Shown: positions 33,380-43,053, counted from the stretch's first letter. The stretch: DNA of 64,000 bases from Solobacterium sp. (GCA_024693325.1 JAILLA010000002.1:62001-126000), one strand, 5' to 3'. Notes: generated by a model not told the origin, from the sequence alone. Translations and numbers: made by a program.

Positions 33380-36300
33380 ATGGCAAAGAGAACAGACATC
33401 AAAAAAGTATTGATCATCGGCTCCGGCCCAATCGTAATCGGACAGGCTGCAGAATTTGACTATGCAGGAACACAGGCTTGTATTGCTTTGCGGGAAGAGG
33501 GATATGAGGTAGTCCTCTGCAACTCCAACCCTGCAACGATCATGACCGATACCCAGATGGCTGACAAAGTCTACATGGAGCCGCTGACACTTGAATATAT
33601 TGCAAAGATCCTCCGCTACGAAAGACCGGACGCGATCGTTCCCGGTATTGGCGGACAGACAGGTCTGAACCTTGCCGTACAGCTGGATAAAAAAGGTGTC
33701 CTGAAGGAATGCGGCGTTGAATTGTGCGGCACGCCGCGTGAAAGTATCGAACGCGCGGAAGACCGTCAGATGTTCAAGGAAATGTGCCAGAAGATCGGTG
33801 AACCTGTCATTCCTTCCGAGATCACATATGACATTGAAGAAGCAAAGCTCGCCGCAAAACATATCGGTTATCCGGTCGTCCTGAGACCTGCCTTCACGCT
33901 TGGCGGTACAGGCGGCGGATTTGCAAACAATGAAGAAGAACTGGTCGAGATCGGCGTGAATGCGTTCAACCTCTCACCGGTACACCAGGTACTGATCGAA
34001 AAGAGCGTCAAGGGCTATAAAGAGATCGAATTTGAAGTCATGCGCGACAGCAATGACAAGACGATCACGATCTGCGGTATGGAAAATGTCGACCCGGTCG
34101 GTGTCCATACAGGTGACTCAATTGTCGTAGCACCGATCCTCTCACTGAATGAACATGACCTGAAAATGCTGAACGACAGCGCGATCAAGATCATCCGTGA
34201 ACTGAAGATCGAAGGCGGCTGCAACGTCCAGTTTGCCCTGCATCCCGAGACCAGTGAATACTACCTGATCGAAGTCAATCCCCGTGTATCCCGTTCCTCC
34301 GCGCTCGCTTCCAAGGCAAGCGGATACCCGATCGCACGTGTAACAGCCAAGATCGCCATGGGCATGGCGCTGGAAGAGATCGAAGTTGCCGGTACGACAG
34401 CAGACAAGGAACCGAAACTTGATTATATCGTTGCCAAGTTCCCGCGTTTCCCGTTTGATAAATTCCCGAATACACCGAACCAGCTCGGCACACAGATGAA
34501 GGCGACCGGTGAGGTCATGGGTATCGGCTCGAACCTGGAAGAGTGCATCCTGAAGTCGGTGCGTTCCCTGGAAACAGGTGTTTACCACCTGCATATGCCG
34601 AAGTTTGACAGCTTCACAACAGAAGAACTGCTGAAATATGTCGCTGAATTCCGCTATGACAATATCTTTGCGGTAACGGAACTGCTCAGACGCGGTGTTT
34701 CCGTAGAAAAGGTACATGAGATCACGATGATCACGGAATTGTTCCTGAATTCGATCGTCAAGATCATTGAAATGGAACGGAAACTGGCAGCCAACCCGGG
34801 CAATACAGCAGTGCTCCTCGAAGCCAAGAAAATGGGCTTCGGCGACCGCTTTATCGCAAAGCTCTGGAAACAGAATGAACTGGATGTTTACAACCTGCGT
34901 CTGGAAAACAATATGATGCCTGTATTCAAAATGGTGGATACACTGCATTCCGGCAAGTATATTGCGTATCACTATTCCTCTTACACAGGTGAGAATGAAT
35001 CCAGGCTGTCTGACCGCAAAAAGATCATCGTGCTCGGCGCGGGACCGATTCGTATCGGACAGGGCGTTGAGTTCGACTATTCGACCGTACACGCAGTCCA
35101 GACGATCCGCAAGGCAGGCTATGAAGCGATCATCATCAACAGCAACCCTGAGACCGTATCAACGGACTATGAGACATCCGACAAACTGTACTTCGAACCG
35201 CTGACACCGGAAGATGTCATGAACATCGTGCATTTCGAAAAGCCTGTCGGTGTCATCGCTTCACTCGGCGGACAGACAGCGATCAATCTTGCTGAACCGA
35301 TCATGAAGAGGGGCGTCAGGATCATCGGTACGGATGTTGAAGCCATTGACCGCGCAGAAAACAGGGACAGCTTTGAGAAGATCCTTGTTGAGCTCGGGAT
35401 CCCGCAGCCGCAGGGACGCGCAGTCACGAAGATCGAAGACGGCCTGGCTGCAGCCAGAGAGATCGGCTATCCCGTACTGGTACGTCCGAGCTTCGTACTC
35501 GGCGGCAGGGCAATGCAGATCGTCGGAAACGAGGAACAGCTGAAGCACTACCTGAAGACAGCTGTTGAGATCGACGAAGAAAAGCCTGTGCTTGTCGACA
35601 AATACATCAGCGGCAAGGAAGTTGAGGTAGACGCTGTATGCGACGGCAGAAATGTATTTGTACCGGGTATTATGGAACTTGTTGAACGCACAGGCATCCA
35701 TTCCGGTGACTCGATCTCCGTATACCCGGCATTCAGTATTTCCGACCATGTAAAAGGAATGATCCTGCAGTATACAAAGAAACTTGGACTGGGCATCGGG
35801 ATCGTCGGTATCTACAACATCCAGTTCATCGTCGATGAACATGAGAATATTTACGTCATTGAAGTCAATCCCCGTTCATCCCGTACCGTACCGTTCCTTT
35901 CCAAGTCAACAGGCTATTCACTGGCTGATATCGCCACAGAGGTCATCCTGGGCAAGAGCCTGAAGGAACTCGGTATCTTCGATATCTATCCCGATGAGAA
36001 GAAGCGCTACTATGTCAAGGTACCTGTCTTCTCCTTCAGCAAGATCAAGGGACTCGATGCTTACCTGTCACCTGAAATGAAGTCCACCGGTGAGGCGATC
36101 GGTTACGATGACAGACTGAACAGGGCGCTGTATAAGGCACTGCAGGCATCCGGCATGAGCCTGAGAAACTACGGTACCGTATTCGCAACCATCGCAGATG
36201 ATGATAAGGAAGAAGCACTCCCGCTGATCAGGCGGTTCTACAACCTCGGATTCAATATTGAAGCGACAGGCGGCACGGCTTCCTTCCTGAAGAAGAACGG

Positions 36301-36553
36301 GATCCGTACACATGTTCTGAAGAAGATCAGTGAGGATCCGCATGATATTCCCGACGCGATCCGTCAGGGACACATCGCGTATCTGATCAATACGAGAAAT
36401 ATCAGCTCAGACAGTGAAAACAATGACGGTGCAATGATCCGTATGTGCGCGGTCGAGAACAATACGACCATGTTCACATCGCTGGATACCGTCAAGGCGC
36501 TGCTCGACGTACTGGAAGAGATCACACTCCGTATCTCAACGATCGACGCCTGA
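33380..36553 (+). CDS. carB: carbamoyl-phosphate synthase large subunit
   Basis: 1057 residues, close to the usual 1070; AAAGGAGG upstream. Two homologous halves are seen: VLIIGSGPIVIGQAAEFDY with GGQTGLNL and LRPAFTLGGTGGG in the first, IVLGAGPIRIGQGVEFDY with GGQTAINLAEPI and VRPSFVLGGRAMQIV in the second. EVNPRVSRSSALASKA and EVNPRSSRTVPFLSK mark the ATP-grasp centres. The last about 130 residues form the MGS-like allosteric domain (GFNIEATGGTASFLKKNG). It makes carbamoyl phosphate for pyrimidines and arginine. The small subunit carA is not in this window, and the gene stands alone behind its attenuator. Confidence 0.98.
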   Translation: MAKRTDIKKVLIIGSGPIVIGQAAEFDYAGTQACIALREEGYEVVLCNSNPATIMTDTQMADKVYMEPLTLEYIAKILRYERPDAIVPGIGGQTGLNLAVQLDKKGVLKECGVELCGTPRESIERAEDRQMFKEMCQKIGEPVIPSEITYDIEEAKLAAKHIGYPVVLRPAFTLGGTGGGFANNEEELVEIGVNAFNLSPVHQVLIEKSVKGYKEIEFEVMRDSNDKTITICGMENVDPVGVHTGDSIVVAPILSLNEHDLKMLNDSAIKIIRELKIEGGCNVQFALHPETSEYYLIEVNPRVSRSSALASKASGYPIARVTAKIAMGMALEEIEVAGTTADKEPKLDYIVAKFPRFPFDKFPNTPNQLGTQMKATGEVMGIGSNLEECILKSVRSLETGVYHLHMPKFDSFTTEELLKYVAEFRYDNIFAVTELLRRGVSVEKVHEITMITELFLNSIVKIIEMERKLAANPGNTAVLLEAKKMGFGDRFIAKLWKQNELDVYNLRLENNMMPVFKMVDTLHSGKYIAYHYSSYTGENESRLSDRKKIIVLGAGPIRIGQGVEFDYSTVHAVQTIRKAGYEAIIINSNPETVSTDYETSDKLYFEPLTPEDVMNIVHFEKPVGVIASLGGQTAINLAEPIMKRGVRIIGTDVEAIDRAENRDSFEKILVELGIPQPQGRAVTKIEDGLAAAREIGYPVLVRPSFVLGGRAMQIVGNEEQLKHYLKTAVEIDEEKPVLVDKYISGKEVEVDAVCDGRNVFVPGIMELVERTGIHSGDSISVYPAFSISDHVKGMILQYTKKLGLGIGIVGIYNIQFIVDEHENIYVIEVNPRSSRTVPFLSKSTGYSLADIATEVILGKSLKELGIFDIYPDEKKRYYVKVPVFSFSKIKGLDAYLSPEMKSTGEAIGYDDRLNRALYKALQASGMSLRNYGTVFATIADDDKEEALPLIRRFYNLGFNIEATGGTASFLKKNGIRTHVLKKISEDPHDIPDAIRQGHIAYLINTRNISSDSENNDGAMIRMCAVENNTTMFTSLDTVKALLDVLEEITLRISTIDA

Positions 36554-36573
36554 TCAATATTTATACCCGACAG

Positions 36574-36603
36574 ACTGCAGACCATCATATCTGCAGTTTT
36601 TTG
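36574..36603 (+). terminator. terminator of carB
   Basis: ACTGCAGA (36574-36581) and TCTGCAGT (36590-36597) followed by TTTTTTG. Confidence 0.85.
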
Positions 36604-36617
36604 CTGTTTATTTAACA

Positions 36618-36646
36618 TTTACATTTCGAAATATAAAGAGTAGTAT
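36618..36646 (+). promoter_or_regulatory. candidate bioY promoter
   Basis: TTTACA (36618-36623) and TAGTAT (36641-36646) with a 17-base spacer, giving a leader of about 11 bases. No convincing BirA palindrome is seen. Confidence 0.5.
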
Positions 36647-36663
36647 CTCTGTTGTGAGCCGGA

Positions 36664-37227
36664 ATGAAAGAAACGGCCTGCATCAGAATGAAATTAACAG
36701 TTAAAGAAATGGCATTTACAGCCATCATGGCGGCAGTGATCTGTGTCCTGTCACCGATCGCAGTTCCTCTGGCAGGGGAAGTCCCGATCTCACTGGCGAC
36801 CCTTGCGGTCATGCTTGCAGGAGCACTCCTCGGCAGGAAGCTCGGCAGTCTTTCAGTGCTGATATATATCCTGCTCGGCATGGCAGGTGTTCCGGTATTT
36901 GCCAACTACGCGGCAGGTGCCGGGATCGTATTCGGAATGACAGGCGGATATATCGTCGGCTATATTCCTCTCGCGTACATGACCGGAATGTTCCGGGAAA
37001 AATACGGAAAACAGAACATGTACGCTTCTGCAGCGGGCGGTGCTCTGATCGGCACGGTCATTCTGTATGTTCTCGGTACAGCATGGTTCATATACTGCAC
37101 GAAAATGCCGCTTGCGGGTGCACTTGTTGCATGTGTATTCCCGTTTATCCCGGGTGATCTTCTGAAGATCGCCGTTGTATGCCTGCTGACACCAAGGATC
37201 AGACCTGCACTTGAAAGCAGACTGTGA
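36664..37227 (+). CDS. bioY: biotin ECF transporter substrate-binding subunit BioY
   Basis: 187 residues, six membrane helices. Family features: LAGEVPISLATLAVMLAGALLG, LGMAGVPVFANYAAGAGIVFGMTGGYIVGY, and FPFIPGDLLKIAV near the C terminus. It captures biotin from outside and normally works with a shared EcfT/EcfA module, not present here. The ATG at 36664 has only a weak CCGGA upstream; the one at 36688 has none, so the first is used. Confidence 0.95.
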   Translation: MKETACIRMKLTVKEMAFTAIMAAVICVLSPIAVPLAGEVPISLATLAVMLAGALLGRKLGSLSVLIYILLGMAGVPVFANYAAGAGIVFGMTGGYIVGYIPLAYMTGMFREKYGKQNMYASAAGGALIGTVILYVLGTAWFIYCTKMPLAGALVACVFPFIPGDLLKIAVVCLLTPRIRPALESRL

Positions 37228-37277
37228 CAAACAGCAGTGCGTTCACTGCTTCTGCAAAGTCTGTGTCCCGTACTGCC

Positions 37278-37313
37278 GGACTGCAGCACTGCTGTGCTGT
37301 GATCCGTTTTTTT
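37278..37313 (+). terminator. terminator after bioY
   Basis: GGA-CTG-CAGCAC and GTGCTG-TGATCC form a hairpin with loop TGCT, followed by GTTTTTTTG. A smaller GCAGTG/CACTGC hairpin lies just before it. Confidence 0.65.
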
Positions 37314-37389
37314 GTTGGCGGAAATCTGCCGGCGTGACATTGCGGTAAAAATATCGGATAATCACTTAGAAAGAAACGGAGCGTATCAG

Positions 37390-37887
37390 ATGAAGACTAC
37401 AGACAGTTTAGAACTGATCGGATCTCTGCATGAACAGGAAAACTGTCATGTGATCGATTTTCTTCCGAAAGTCATGGAAAGCAGGGATTTCTTTGAACTG
37501 GAAGAATATATGGTCAGTCATTATATCGATGATTTTGCGGACAGTATCATCAGGATCGTTCTGAAGATGATCTGTTATGAACCATCACAGATCTATCTGA
37601 CAGAGCTTCCTGAAGGATATGCGGGAATTCTTGAACGGTATCCGGCAGATACCGACCTGAGATACCTGTCCCTGGAAGAGACAGCAGAGATCATCCGTGA
37701 AGTTATCGTCAAAGACAGATCATCCGTACAGATCCTGGCAGGCAGTACCTGCCGCTTCAATATCAGTATCAACGGCTGGTATTCCGTTGATGTGTATGGT
37801 CTCAAACAGGACTGTTCCGAATATGAACTGATAGCCGCACTGGTACGCCAGGAAGGACTGTTTCTGAGGAAAGCGGGTGATCTTTAA
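37390..37887 (+). CDS. hypothetical protein, 165 residues
   Basis: ATG at 37390 with CGGAG upstream; an earlier in-frame start at 37312 lies inside the terminator. The protein is acidic and soluble, with no signal peptide. Segments such as MVSHYIDDFADSIIRIVLKMICYEP and STCRFNISINGWYSVDVYGL suggest an alpha/beta fold, but I do not recognise a family. Its stop overlaps the start of the GNAT gene, so the two are coupled and may act together. Confidence 0.75.
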   Translation: MKTTDSLELIGSLHEQENCHVIDFLPKVMESRDFFELEEYMVSHYIDDFADSIIRIVLKMICYEPSQIYLTELPEGYAGILERYPADTDLRYLSLEETAEIIREVIVKDRSSVQILAGSTCRFNISINGWYSVDVYGLKQDCSEYELIAALVRQEGLFLRKAGDL

Positions 37888-38378
37888 TGGATTTTATACA
37901 GCTGCAGCTTACTGATGAACAGGGGATCCGGGAGATGTCTGCTATGGCAGAAGAGATCGTCCGTGAACATTTTGATCCGCTTATCGGGAAGGAACAGAAT
38001 GATTACATGATCTCCTTGTTCCAGACACCTGAAGCGATCCGTGATCAGCTGATGCATGGATACCGGTATTATTTTGTACTGAATGATGGCAGGATGATCG
38101 GCTTTACCGCATTTTATCCGAAGGCCGGCGCAATGTATCTAAGCAAGTTCTATCTGTACCGGAATGAACGTGGCAAAGGCTGCGCCCGGCAGATGCTGGA
38201 ATTCATCAAACAGAATACACTGGAAGAAGGCCTGAAAGCGATCGAGCTGAATGTCAACCGGTTCAATATGGCGGTACAGGTATATGAGAGGCTTGGATTC
38301 CATGTGATCAGAACAGAAAAAAATGATATCGGGCATGGATACTATATGGATGATTATGTATTCAGACTCGATCTGTAA
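37887..38378 (+). CDS. GNAT family N-acetyltransferase
   Basis: 163 residues, starting at the TAATG junction. The acetyl-CoA-binding motif is FYLYRNERGKGCARQMLEFIKQ, preceded by the strand MIGFTAFYPKAGAMYLSKF, and followed by ELNVNRFNMAVQVYERLGFHV. The N-terminal half binds the unknown substrate. It is translated with the hypothetical protein before it. Confidence 0.9.
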   Translation: MDFIQLQLTDEQGIREMSAMAEEIVREHFDPLIGKEQNDYMISLFQTPEAIRDQLMHGYRYYFVLNDGRMIGFTAFYPKAGAMYLSKFYLYRNERGKGCARQMLEFIKQNTLEEGLKAIELNVNRFNMAVQVYERLGFHVIRTEKNDIGHGYYMDDYVFRLDL

Positions 38379-38520
38379 AGGGTGAACTGGAAGGAAGAAG
38401 CCCTGGAACAGACGATGATTCCGTCTGATTTGGGGTTGTATCAGGCAGTTTTCTGTTTTAACATTTTTGTAAGGCGGCAAAAGTATTTCATAGCAGGACT
38501 TCATGTTGTGTCAATGGATC

Positions 38521-38535
38521 AATAACATTGTTATT
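38521..38535 (+). promoter_or_regulatory. palindrome before the sensor-phosphatase gene
   Basis: AATAAC-ATT-GTTATT, perfect 6-bp arms, in a 200-base gap that otherwise shows TTGTGT (38506) and a TATTAT (38532) at a poor spacing. It could be an operator. Confidence 0.4.
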
Positions 38536-38578
38536 ATTCTGAAATGCAATGAATGCTGTAAGCCGGGAGGGTGTCAAG

Positions 38579-40753
38579 TTGAAAAAAGTATTTGGAGTGA
38601 CATTCGGCAGTCTTCAGAAAAAAGTGGTCACGCTTGTTATGATCGTTATTATACTGACGGTCGGGCTTTTGGCTTTGGTTTCCTATTACCAGAATCAGAT
38701 GCTGGTCAACATCGTTGAAGATACAAGAAATGAACAGCAGCAGGCGATCTCAAGAACTTCCGAAGAGACGATGTCGAAGATACTTGAGACGTCCATCATC
38801 CGGACGACAGTTCTTGAGGCACAGAAAGCAGACCATGAGTTTTCTGAAGTCGTAAATGATGTTCAGATGCTCAGAAGAATGGCTGTTCTTCTGCTCCGAA
38901 AAAATGAACCCACCTCCGAACAATTGATGTTTCCCGATCCTGCCAATGACGGAACTGTATCTGCCATGATCCTGACGGAAGAAGGGATCGATTACAGGAC
39001 CTCTGCAGACCTGCCTGTTATAGCAAAGATCAAAGATACGATGATCGCTCTGGATACTGATTCGGAAAAGATCAACGGATGCTATATCGGTCTGGCTGAC
39101 GGCACGCATTTCGTGGTCGATGATATGTCTTCCGACAAAGTGGATGAAAACGGCGATCCGCTTCCGTTCCCGGTCAGGCAAAGACCCTGGTATAAAGGCG
39201 CCGTGGAAGCAGACGGCATCTACTTTACCGGCATTATCCGCGATGCATTCAGCGGGGAACTGGGTATTACCTGTTCTGTTCCCATCAAGCACAGCAATCA
39301 GCTTGTAGGTGTTGTCGGAATCGATATCGTTCTCGAAAGTATGGATGAACTGATCAATTTTTCACGCAAAAACAATGATTTTGTCATCGTAGTCAATGAT
39401 CAGGGACATGTCATACTGGCACCGTCCGGCAACGGATTGTTTACCGTTCAGGCTGCAGATCAGGCTGAAGATCTCAGGAAAAGCGACAACAGGGAACTGG
39501 CGGAGTTTATCACCACGGCACTGGAAAAAACAACTGATCTCAAACTGATCACGATAGGCGGAAAAGAATTCTACATGGTCGGTTCACCTATGCCTACAGC
39601 AGGATGGGCTGTCGTATCGATCATTGATAAGGAGATCACAGAAGAACCGGAAAGGGTACTGCTTTCTGAATATGATCAGATCAACGAACTGGCCAGCAGC
39701 AAATTCAAGGACGGACAGAAAACGACGATCAGGTCAAGTATTCTCCTTGTCCTTGGTGTACTGCTTGTAGCATTATTCCTGTCATTGTCCGCTTCACATG
39801 AGATCGCCAAGCCGATCGAGATCATGACCAAAAACATAAAGCGCAGCAACATGTCAGGAAAACTGTTTGAAATGAACGATGCCTACAGGACGAATGATGA
39901 GATCGAGATCCTGGCGGAATCATTCTGTGAACTATCCAAACAGACAAAGAAATATATCAATGACATCACAGAGATCACGAAGGAAAAGGAACGCGTCAGA
40001 ACGGAAATGCAGCTGGCAAACCGTATCCAGCACAACAGCATTCCTCATGTATTCCCGCCGTTCCCTGATCGTGATGAGTTTGAGATCTATGCGTCAATGG
40101 ATCCGGCAAGGGAAGTCGGAGGAGACTTCTATGATTATTATCTGATCGATGATGATCATCTGTGCCTCGTTATCTCAGATGTCAGCGGAAAGGGCGTTCC
40201 CGGCGCATTGTTCATGATGATCTCCAAGGTCATCGTACAGAACCTCGCAATGCTCGGTAAAGGACCTGCGGAGATCCTCGCGAAAGCAAACGAGGCGATC
40301 TGTGCCAACAACAATGAAGAGATGTTCGTGACGGTCTGGATCGGTATCCTCGAGATCAGTACCGGCAGGATCATCGCCGCAAATGCCGGCCATGAATATC
40401 CGGCGATCATGAAAAACGGGAAATTCGAACTGCTGAAAGACAGACACGGATTTGTGATCGGCGGAATGGAAGGCATGACCTACAAAGAATATGAGATCTC
40501 TCTGGAACCGGGTGATAAGCTGTTTGTCTATACAGACGGTGTTCCCGAATCTACGAATGCGGAAAATGAGATGTTCGGTACCGACCGGATGATCGATGTG
40601 CTGAATGAAGATCCGCAGGCTGATCCTGAAAAGATCCTGAAGCGGATGAGTACGGCGATCGATGACTTCGTACTGGAAGCTGAACAGTTTGATGATATTA
40701 CGATGATGTGCATTACATATCACGGAAAGAAAAAGGATGATCAAAGCGTATGA
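38579..40753 (+). CDS. membrane sensor with HAMP and SpoIIE/PP2C phosphatase
   Basis: 724 residues from the TTG at 38579, chosen because GGGAGGG lies 7 bases upstream; the in-frame ATG at 38549 has no ribosome binding site. Membrane helix near 15-37, external dCache-like region to about 380 (RPWYKGAVEADGIYFTG, VVGIDIVLESM), second helix near 385-405, HAMP to about 458, linker LANRIQHNS, then the phosphatase with REVGGDFYDYYL, DVSGKGVPGALFMM, NAGHEYPA and VYTDGVPES. It should dephosphorylate a partner protein in response to an external ligand. The C-terminal 230 residues closely match the partial gene at the window start. It overlaps the next gene by four bases. Confidence 0.92.
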   Translation: MKKVFGVTFGSLQKKVVTLVMIVIILTVGLLALVSYYQNQMLVNIVEDTRNEQQQAISRTSEETMSKILETSIIRTTVLEAQKADHEFSEVVNDVQMLRRMAVLLLRKNEPTSEQLMFPDPANDGTVSAMILTEEGIDYRTSADLPVIAKIKDTMIALDTDSEKINGCYIGLADGTHFVVDDMSSDKVDENGDPLPFPVRQRPWYKGAVEADGIYFTGIIRDAFSGELGITCSVPIKHSNQLVGVVGIDIVLESMDELINFSRKNNDFVIVVNDQGHVILAPSGNGLFTVQAADQAEDLRKSDNRELAEFITTALEKTTDLKLITIGGKEFYMVGSPMPTAGWAVVSIIDKEITEEPERVLLSEYDQINELASSKFKDGQKTTIRSSILLVLGVLLVALFLSLSASHEIAKPIEIMTKNIKRSNMSGKLFEMNDAYRTNDEIEILAESFCELSKQTKKYINDITEITKEKERVRTEMQLANRIQHNSIPHVFPPFPDRDEFEIYASMDPAREVGGDFYDYYLIDDDHLCLVISDVSGKGVPGALFMMISKVIVQNLAMLGKGPAEILAKANEAICANNNEEMFVTVWIGILEISTGRIIAANAGHEYPAIMKNGKFELLKDRHGFVIGGMEGMTYKEYEISLEPGDKLFVYTDGVPESTNAENEMFGTDRMIDVLNEDPQADPEKILKRMSTAIDDFVLEAEQFDDITMMCITYHGKKKDDQSV

Positions 40754-41364
40754 ACCAAAATCTTGTAAAACGAATCTTCTGGTGCCTGATCGGTGTAGCG
40801 GTCATCGGTGTAGGGTGTGCTGTCTTCAAGGTGTCAAATCTCGGAAATGATGCCTTCACTGCTCTGAACATCACGATCTCGGAAAGGACCGGGATCTCTC
40901 TCGGTACGGTCACACTGCTTGTGAACTGTGTGTATTTCCTGGCTCCGCTGTTTTTCGGCAGGAAGTATATCAACATCGGTACGATCCTGAACGGGGGACT
41001 GCTGGGATATCTGGTCGACTTCTTCTACAAGACCATTATCGGCATCTTCGGAAAGCCCGGATCATTTACAATACAGCTGATCTGGCTCATTCCGGGAATC
41101 ATCATTATTTCCCTGGGCCTTTCACTTTATCAGAACGCTGATCTCGGTGTAGGACCCTATGATTACCTTGCGCTCGGGATGAGGGATCACCTGAAGCTTC
41201 CGTATTTCGGATGCCGCATCTTTACGGATGGTATGTGCGCGCTTGCGGCATGGCTGCTTGGCGGACTTGTAGGTCTTGGTACACTTGTGTGCGCTTTCTG
41301 TCTCGGACCGTTCGTGTCATTCTTTGACAGGAATGTTTCGGGAAAACTGATGCCGCATGAATGA
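40750..41364 (+). CDS. YczE/YitT-like integral membrane protein
   Basis: 204 residues with five to six helices. Typical family features: GVAVIGVGCAVFKVSNLGNDAFTALN and later LGLSLYQNADLGVGPYDYLALGMRD, the repeated N/D-LG-(V/N)GP/D signature. The biochemical role of the family is not settled. Overlap ATGA with the sensor-phosphatase gene points to translational coupling, so it may be part of the same signalling unit. Confidence 0.85.
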   Translation: MNQNLVKRIFWCLIGVAVIGVGCAVFKVSNLGNDAFTALNITISERTGISLGTVTLLVNCVYFLAPLFFGRKYINIGTILNGGLLGYLVDFFYKTIIGIFGKPGSFTIQLIWLIPGIIIISLGLSLYQNADLGVGPYDYLALGMRDHLKLPYFGCRIFTDGMCALAAWLLGGLVGLGTLVCAFCLGPFVSFFDRNVSGKLMPHE

Positions 41365-41411
41365 CCGGGATCGATATGTAAGATCTGAAATATCCATAAT
41401 GCAATAAAGGA

Positions 41412-41450
41412 AGAATGAAATGACCGTTTTGGAATTTCATTCTTTTTTTC
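41412..41450 (+). terminator. Rho-independent terminator
   Basis: AGAATGAAAT (41412-41421) and ATTTCATTCT (41434-41443), ending in seven T. Confidence 0.85.
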
Positions 41451-41486
41451 GGGAATTTATCTCAGAACTTCTTTGTAAAAAAAGCT

Positions 41487-41512
41487 GGTTTATATGAAGG
41501 GTTTATATGAAG
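41487..41512 (+). repeat. 13-bp perfect tandem repeat upstream of nrfA
   Basis: GGTTTATATGAAG occurs twice in direct succession, 17 bases before the -35 box of nrfA. It may be a regulator site or a chance duplication. Confidence 0.7.
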
Positions 41513-41528
41513 TTGAATAATTGTCAGT

Positions 41529-41558
41529 TTGACATCAGAAGTCATGATAGGTTATTCT
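41529..41558 (+). promoter_or_regulatory. candidate nrfA promoter
   Basis: TTGACA (41529-41534) and TATTCT (41553-41558), 18-base spacer, 43 bases before the ATG. Confidence 0.6.
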
Positions 41559-41601
41559 ATAGATGGATCTATATGAACTGTTTTCAGAGGGAGAACATAC
41601 T

Positions 41602-42918
41602 ATGGAACAGAAAAAAAATACAGCGAGGATCTTCGGAGCAGGTCTGATCGTCCTCGGAGCTGTACTGGGCTTTGCGTCAGGAACAGGGAAGACTGACTCA
41701 GGCACAGCCGTCAAACCTGCACCTGCTGCAGAAACAGCAAAAGCAGAGCCGTCAGAAACAGCCAAACCTGTATCAACGCCGATCGTACAGACGGCAAAAG
41801 TTGCGGAAGAAGGTACAGGCGTCGTAGTCACAAAAGCATCAGATTGGGCTGAACAGTTCCCGAATGAATATACGACTTACATGAAGAATGATGAGAATGA
41901 AGAGATCCACAGTTATCTGGAACTTCATCCTTATCTGAAAACTCTTTATGAAGGCTATGGATTTGCGATCCAGTACGGAAGCGCAAGAGGCCATACGTAT
42001 GTTGTTGAGGATGTTCAGTCGACCGGCAGACCGCACAAGATGGCTAACTGCTATACCTGCAAAACTTCATCGATGACTGCGAAGGTCCTGAATGATGGTG
42101 ACAGTGCATACGCAATGAACTTTGACGACCTGACACCTGAGATCACCGATGCATTCGGATGCTTCCACTGTCATGAAAATGAACCGGGTGTCCTGACAGT
42201 CACACACAGATATCTGTATGACGCGCTGGCAGGTGACTTTGAAGGCGTAGCTCCGGAAACGATGAGCTGCGGACAGTGCCACAGCGAATATCATTTCGAT
42301 CCTGAAACAAAGGCTACAACACTGGCCTACACAGGACTGGCTCAGATGAATCCTGACGATATGCTGAACTTCTACAACACCGGTTTTGCAGAACCGTTCG
42401 CAGACTGGACTGAAGAAGATACAGGCGTCAAGAAGCTGAAGGTACAGCATCCTGAGTTCGAAACATTCCTTGGAGAAGGAAGCCCGCACCGCGCTAACAT
42501 GACATGCGCAGACTGCCATATGGGCAAGACAACTGCTGAAGACGGAACACAGTTCACAAACCACTACTGGACAAGTCCTCTGGACAACCAGGAACTGCTG
42601 GATAACAACTGCTCCAAGTGCCACAAAGATCTGGCAGCTGAAGTTGAAGCAGTACATGAACGCATCAACGGCAGAACAGATGAACTCGGCGAACGCCTTG
42701 CAGGTCTTGACGATCAGCTGGCTGAAGCAGTCGCTGCAGGCAGCCTGAGTGATGAAGAACTGGAACAGGTCCGTGATGATTTCAGAAGCGCACAGTGGTA
42801 TTGGGACTTCGTATTCGTTGAAAACGGAGACGGTGCCCACAACGAAAAACTCGCGACACAGTGCCTTGACTCTGCTGAATCCTACATGGAAAAGATCGAA
42901 GCAGTACTGAATAAGTGA
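41602..42918 (+). CDS. nrfA: pentaheme cytochrome c nitrite reductase (ammonia-forming)
   Basis: 438 residues from the ATG at 41602 (GGGAG upstream). An N-terminal hydrophobic stretch IFGAGLIVLGAVLGFAS is followed by a Pro/Ala/Thr-rich linker, so it is exported and probably membrane-anchored. Five heme motifs are present: the catalytic CYTCK at 150-154, CFHCH at 187, CGQCH at 223, CADCH at 302 and CSKCH at 337. CGQCHSEYHF and KVQHPEFETF carry the expected Tyr and His of the active site. It reduces nitrite to ammonia with six electrons. The usual quinol-oxidising partner NrfH is absent; resB and ccsA follow, fitting the need for heme attachment. Confidence 0.95.
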   Translation: MEQKKNTARIFGAGLIVLGAVLGFASGTGKTDSGTAVKPAPAAETAKAEPSETAKPVSTPIVQTAKVAEEGTGVVVTKASDWAEQFPNEYTTYMKNDENEEIHSYLELHPYLKTLYEGYGFAIQYGSARGHTYVVEDVQSTGRPHKMANCYTCKTSSMTAKVLNDGDSAYAMNFDDLTPEITDAFGCFHCHENEPGVLTVTHRYLYDALAGDFEGVAPETMSCGQCHSEYHFDPETKATTLAYTGLAQMNPDDMLNFYNTGFAEPFADWTEEDTGVKKLKVQHPEFETFLGEGSPHRANMTCADCHMGKTTAEDGTQFTNHYWTSPLDNQELLDNNCSKCHKDLAAEVEAVHERINGRTDELGERLAGLDDQLAEAVAAGSLSDEELEQVRDDFRSAQWYWDFVFVENGDGAHNEKLATQCLDSAESYMEKIEAVLNK

Positions 42919-42932
42919 TCCTGCTGAGAACG

Positions 42933-42967
42933 GCCGTCTCCCGTGTGACGGGAGATGGCTTTTTTTC
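42933..42967 (+). terminator. strong terminator between nrfA and resB
   Basis: GCCGTCTCCCGT (42933-42944) pairs with ACGGGAGATGGC (42948-42959), then eight T. It should give more nrfA transcript than resB-ccsA transcript. Confidence 0.9.
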
Positions 42968-43053
42968 TGCAGAAGTATCTGAATACACTTTTGCGGGAAA
43001 ATCATTATACTGAAATATGTGTATGTTCTGAACACATAACAAAACGGAGTAAT

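Noticed and set aside
34142-35092. Minus-strand ORF (316 codons) inside carB
   Set aside because: carB is unmistakable on the plus strand; the opposite frame is low-complexity and has no start signal.
36604-36663. BirA operator before bioY
   Set aside because: Only loose AT-rich similarity; no TGTTAAC/GTTAACA arms at the right distance.
38398-38440. Terminator after the GNAT gene
   Set aside because: A 6-bp CAGACG/CGTCTG stem exists, but no T-run follows and the outer arms pair badly.
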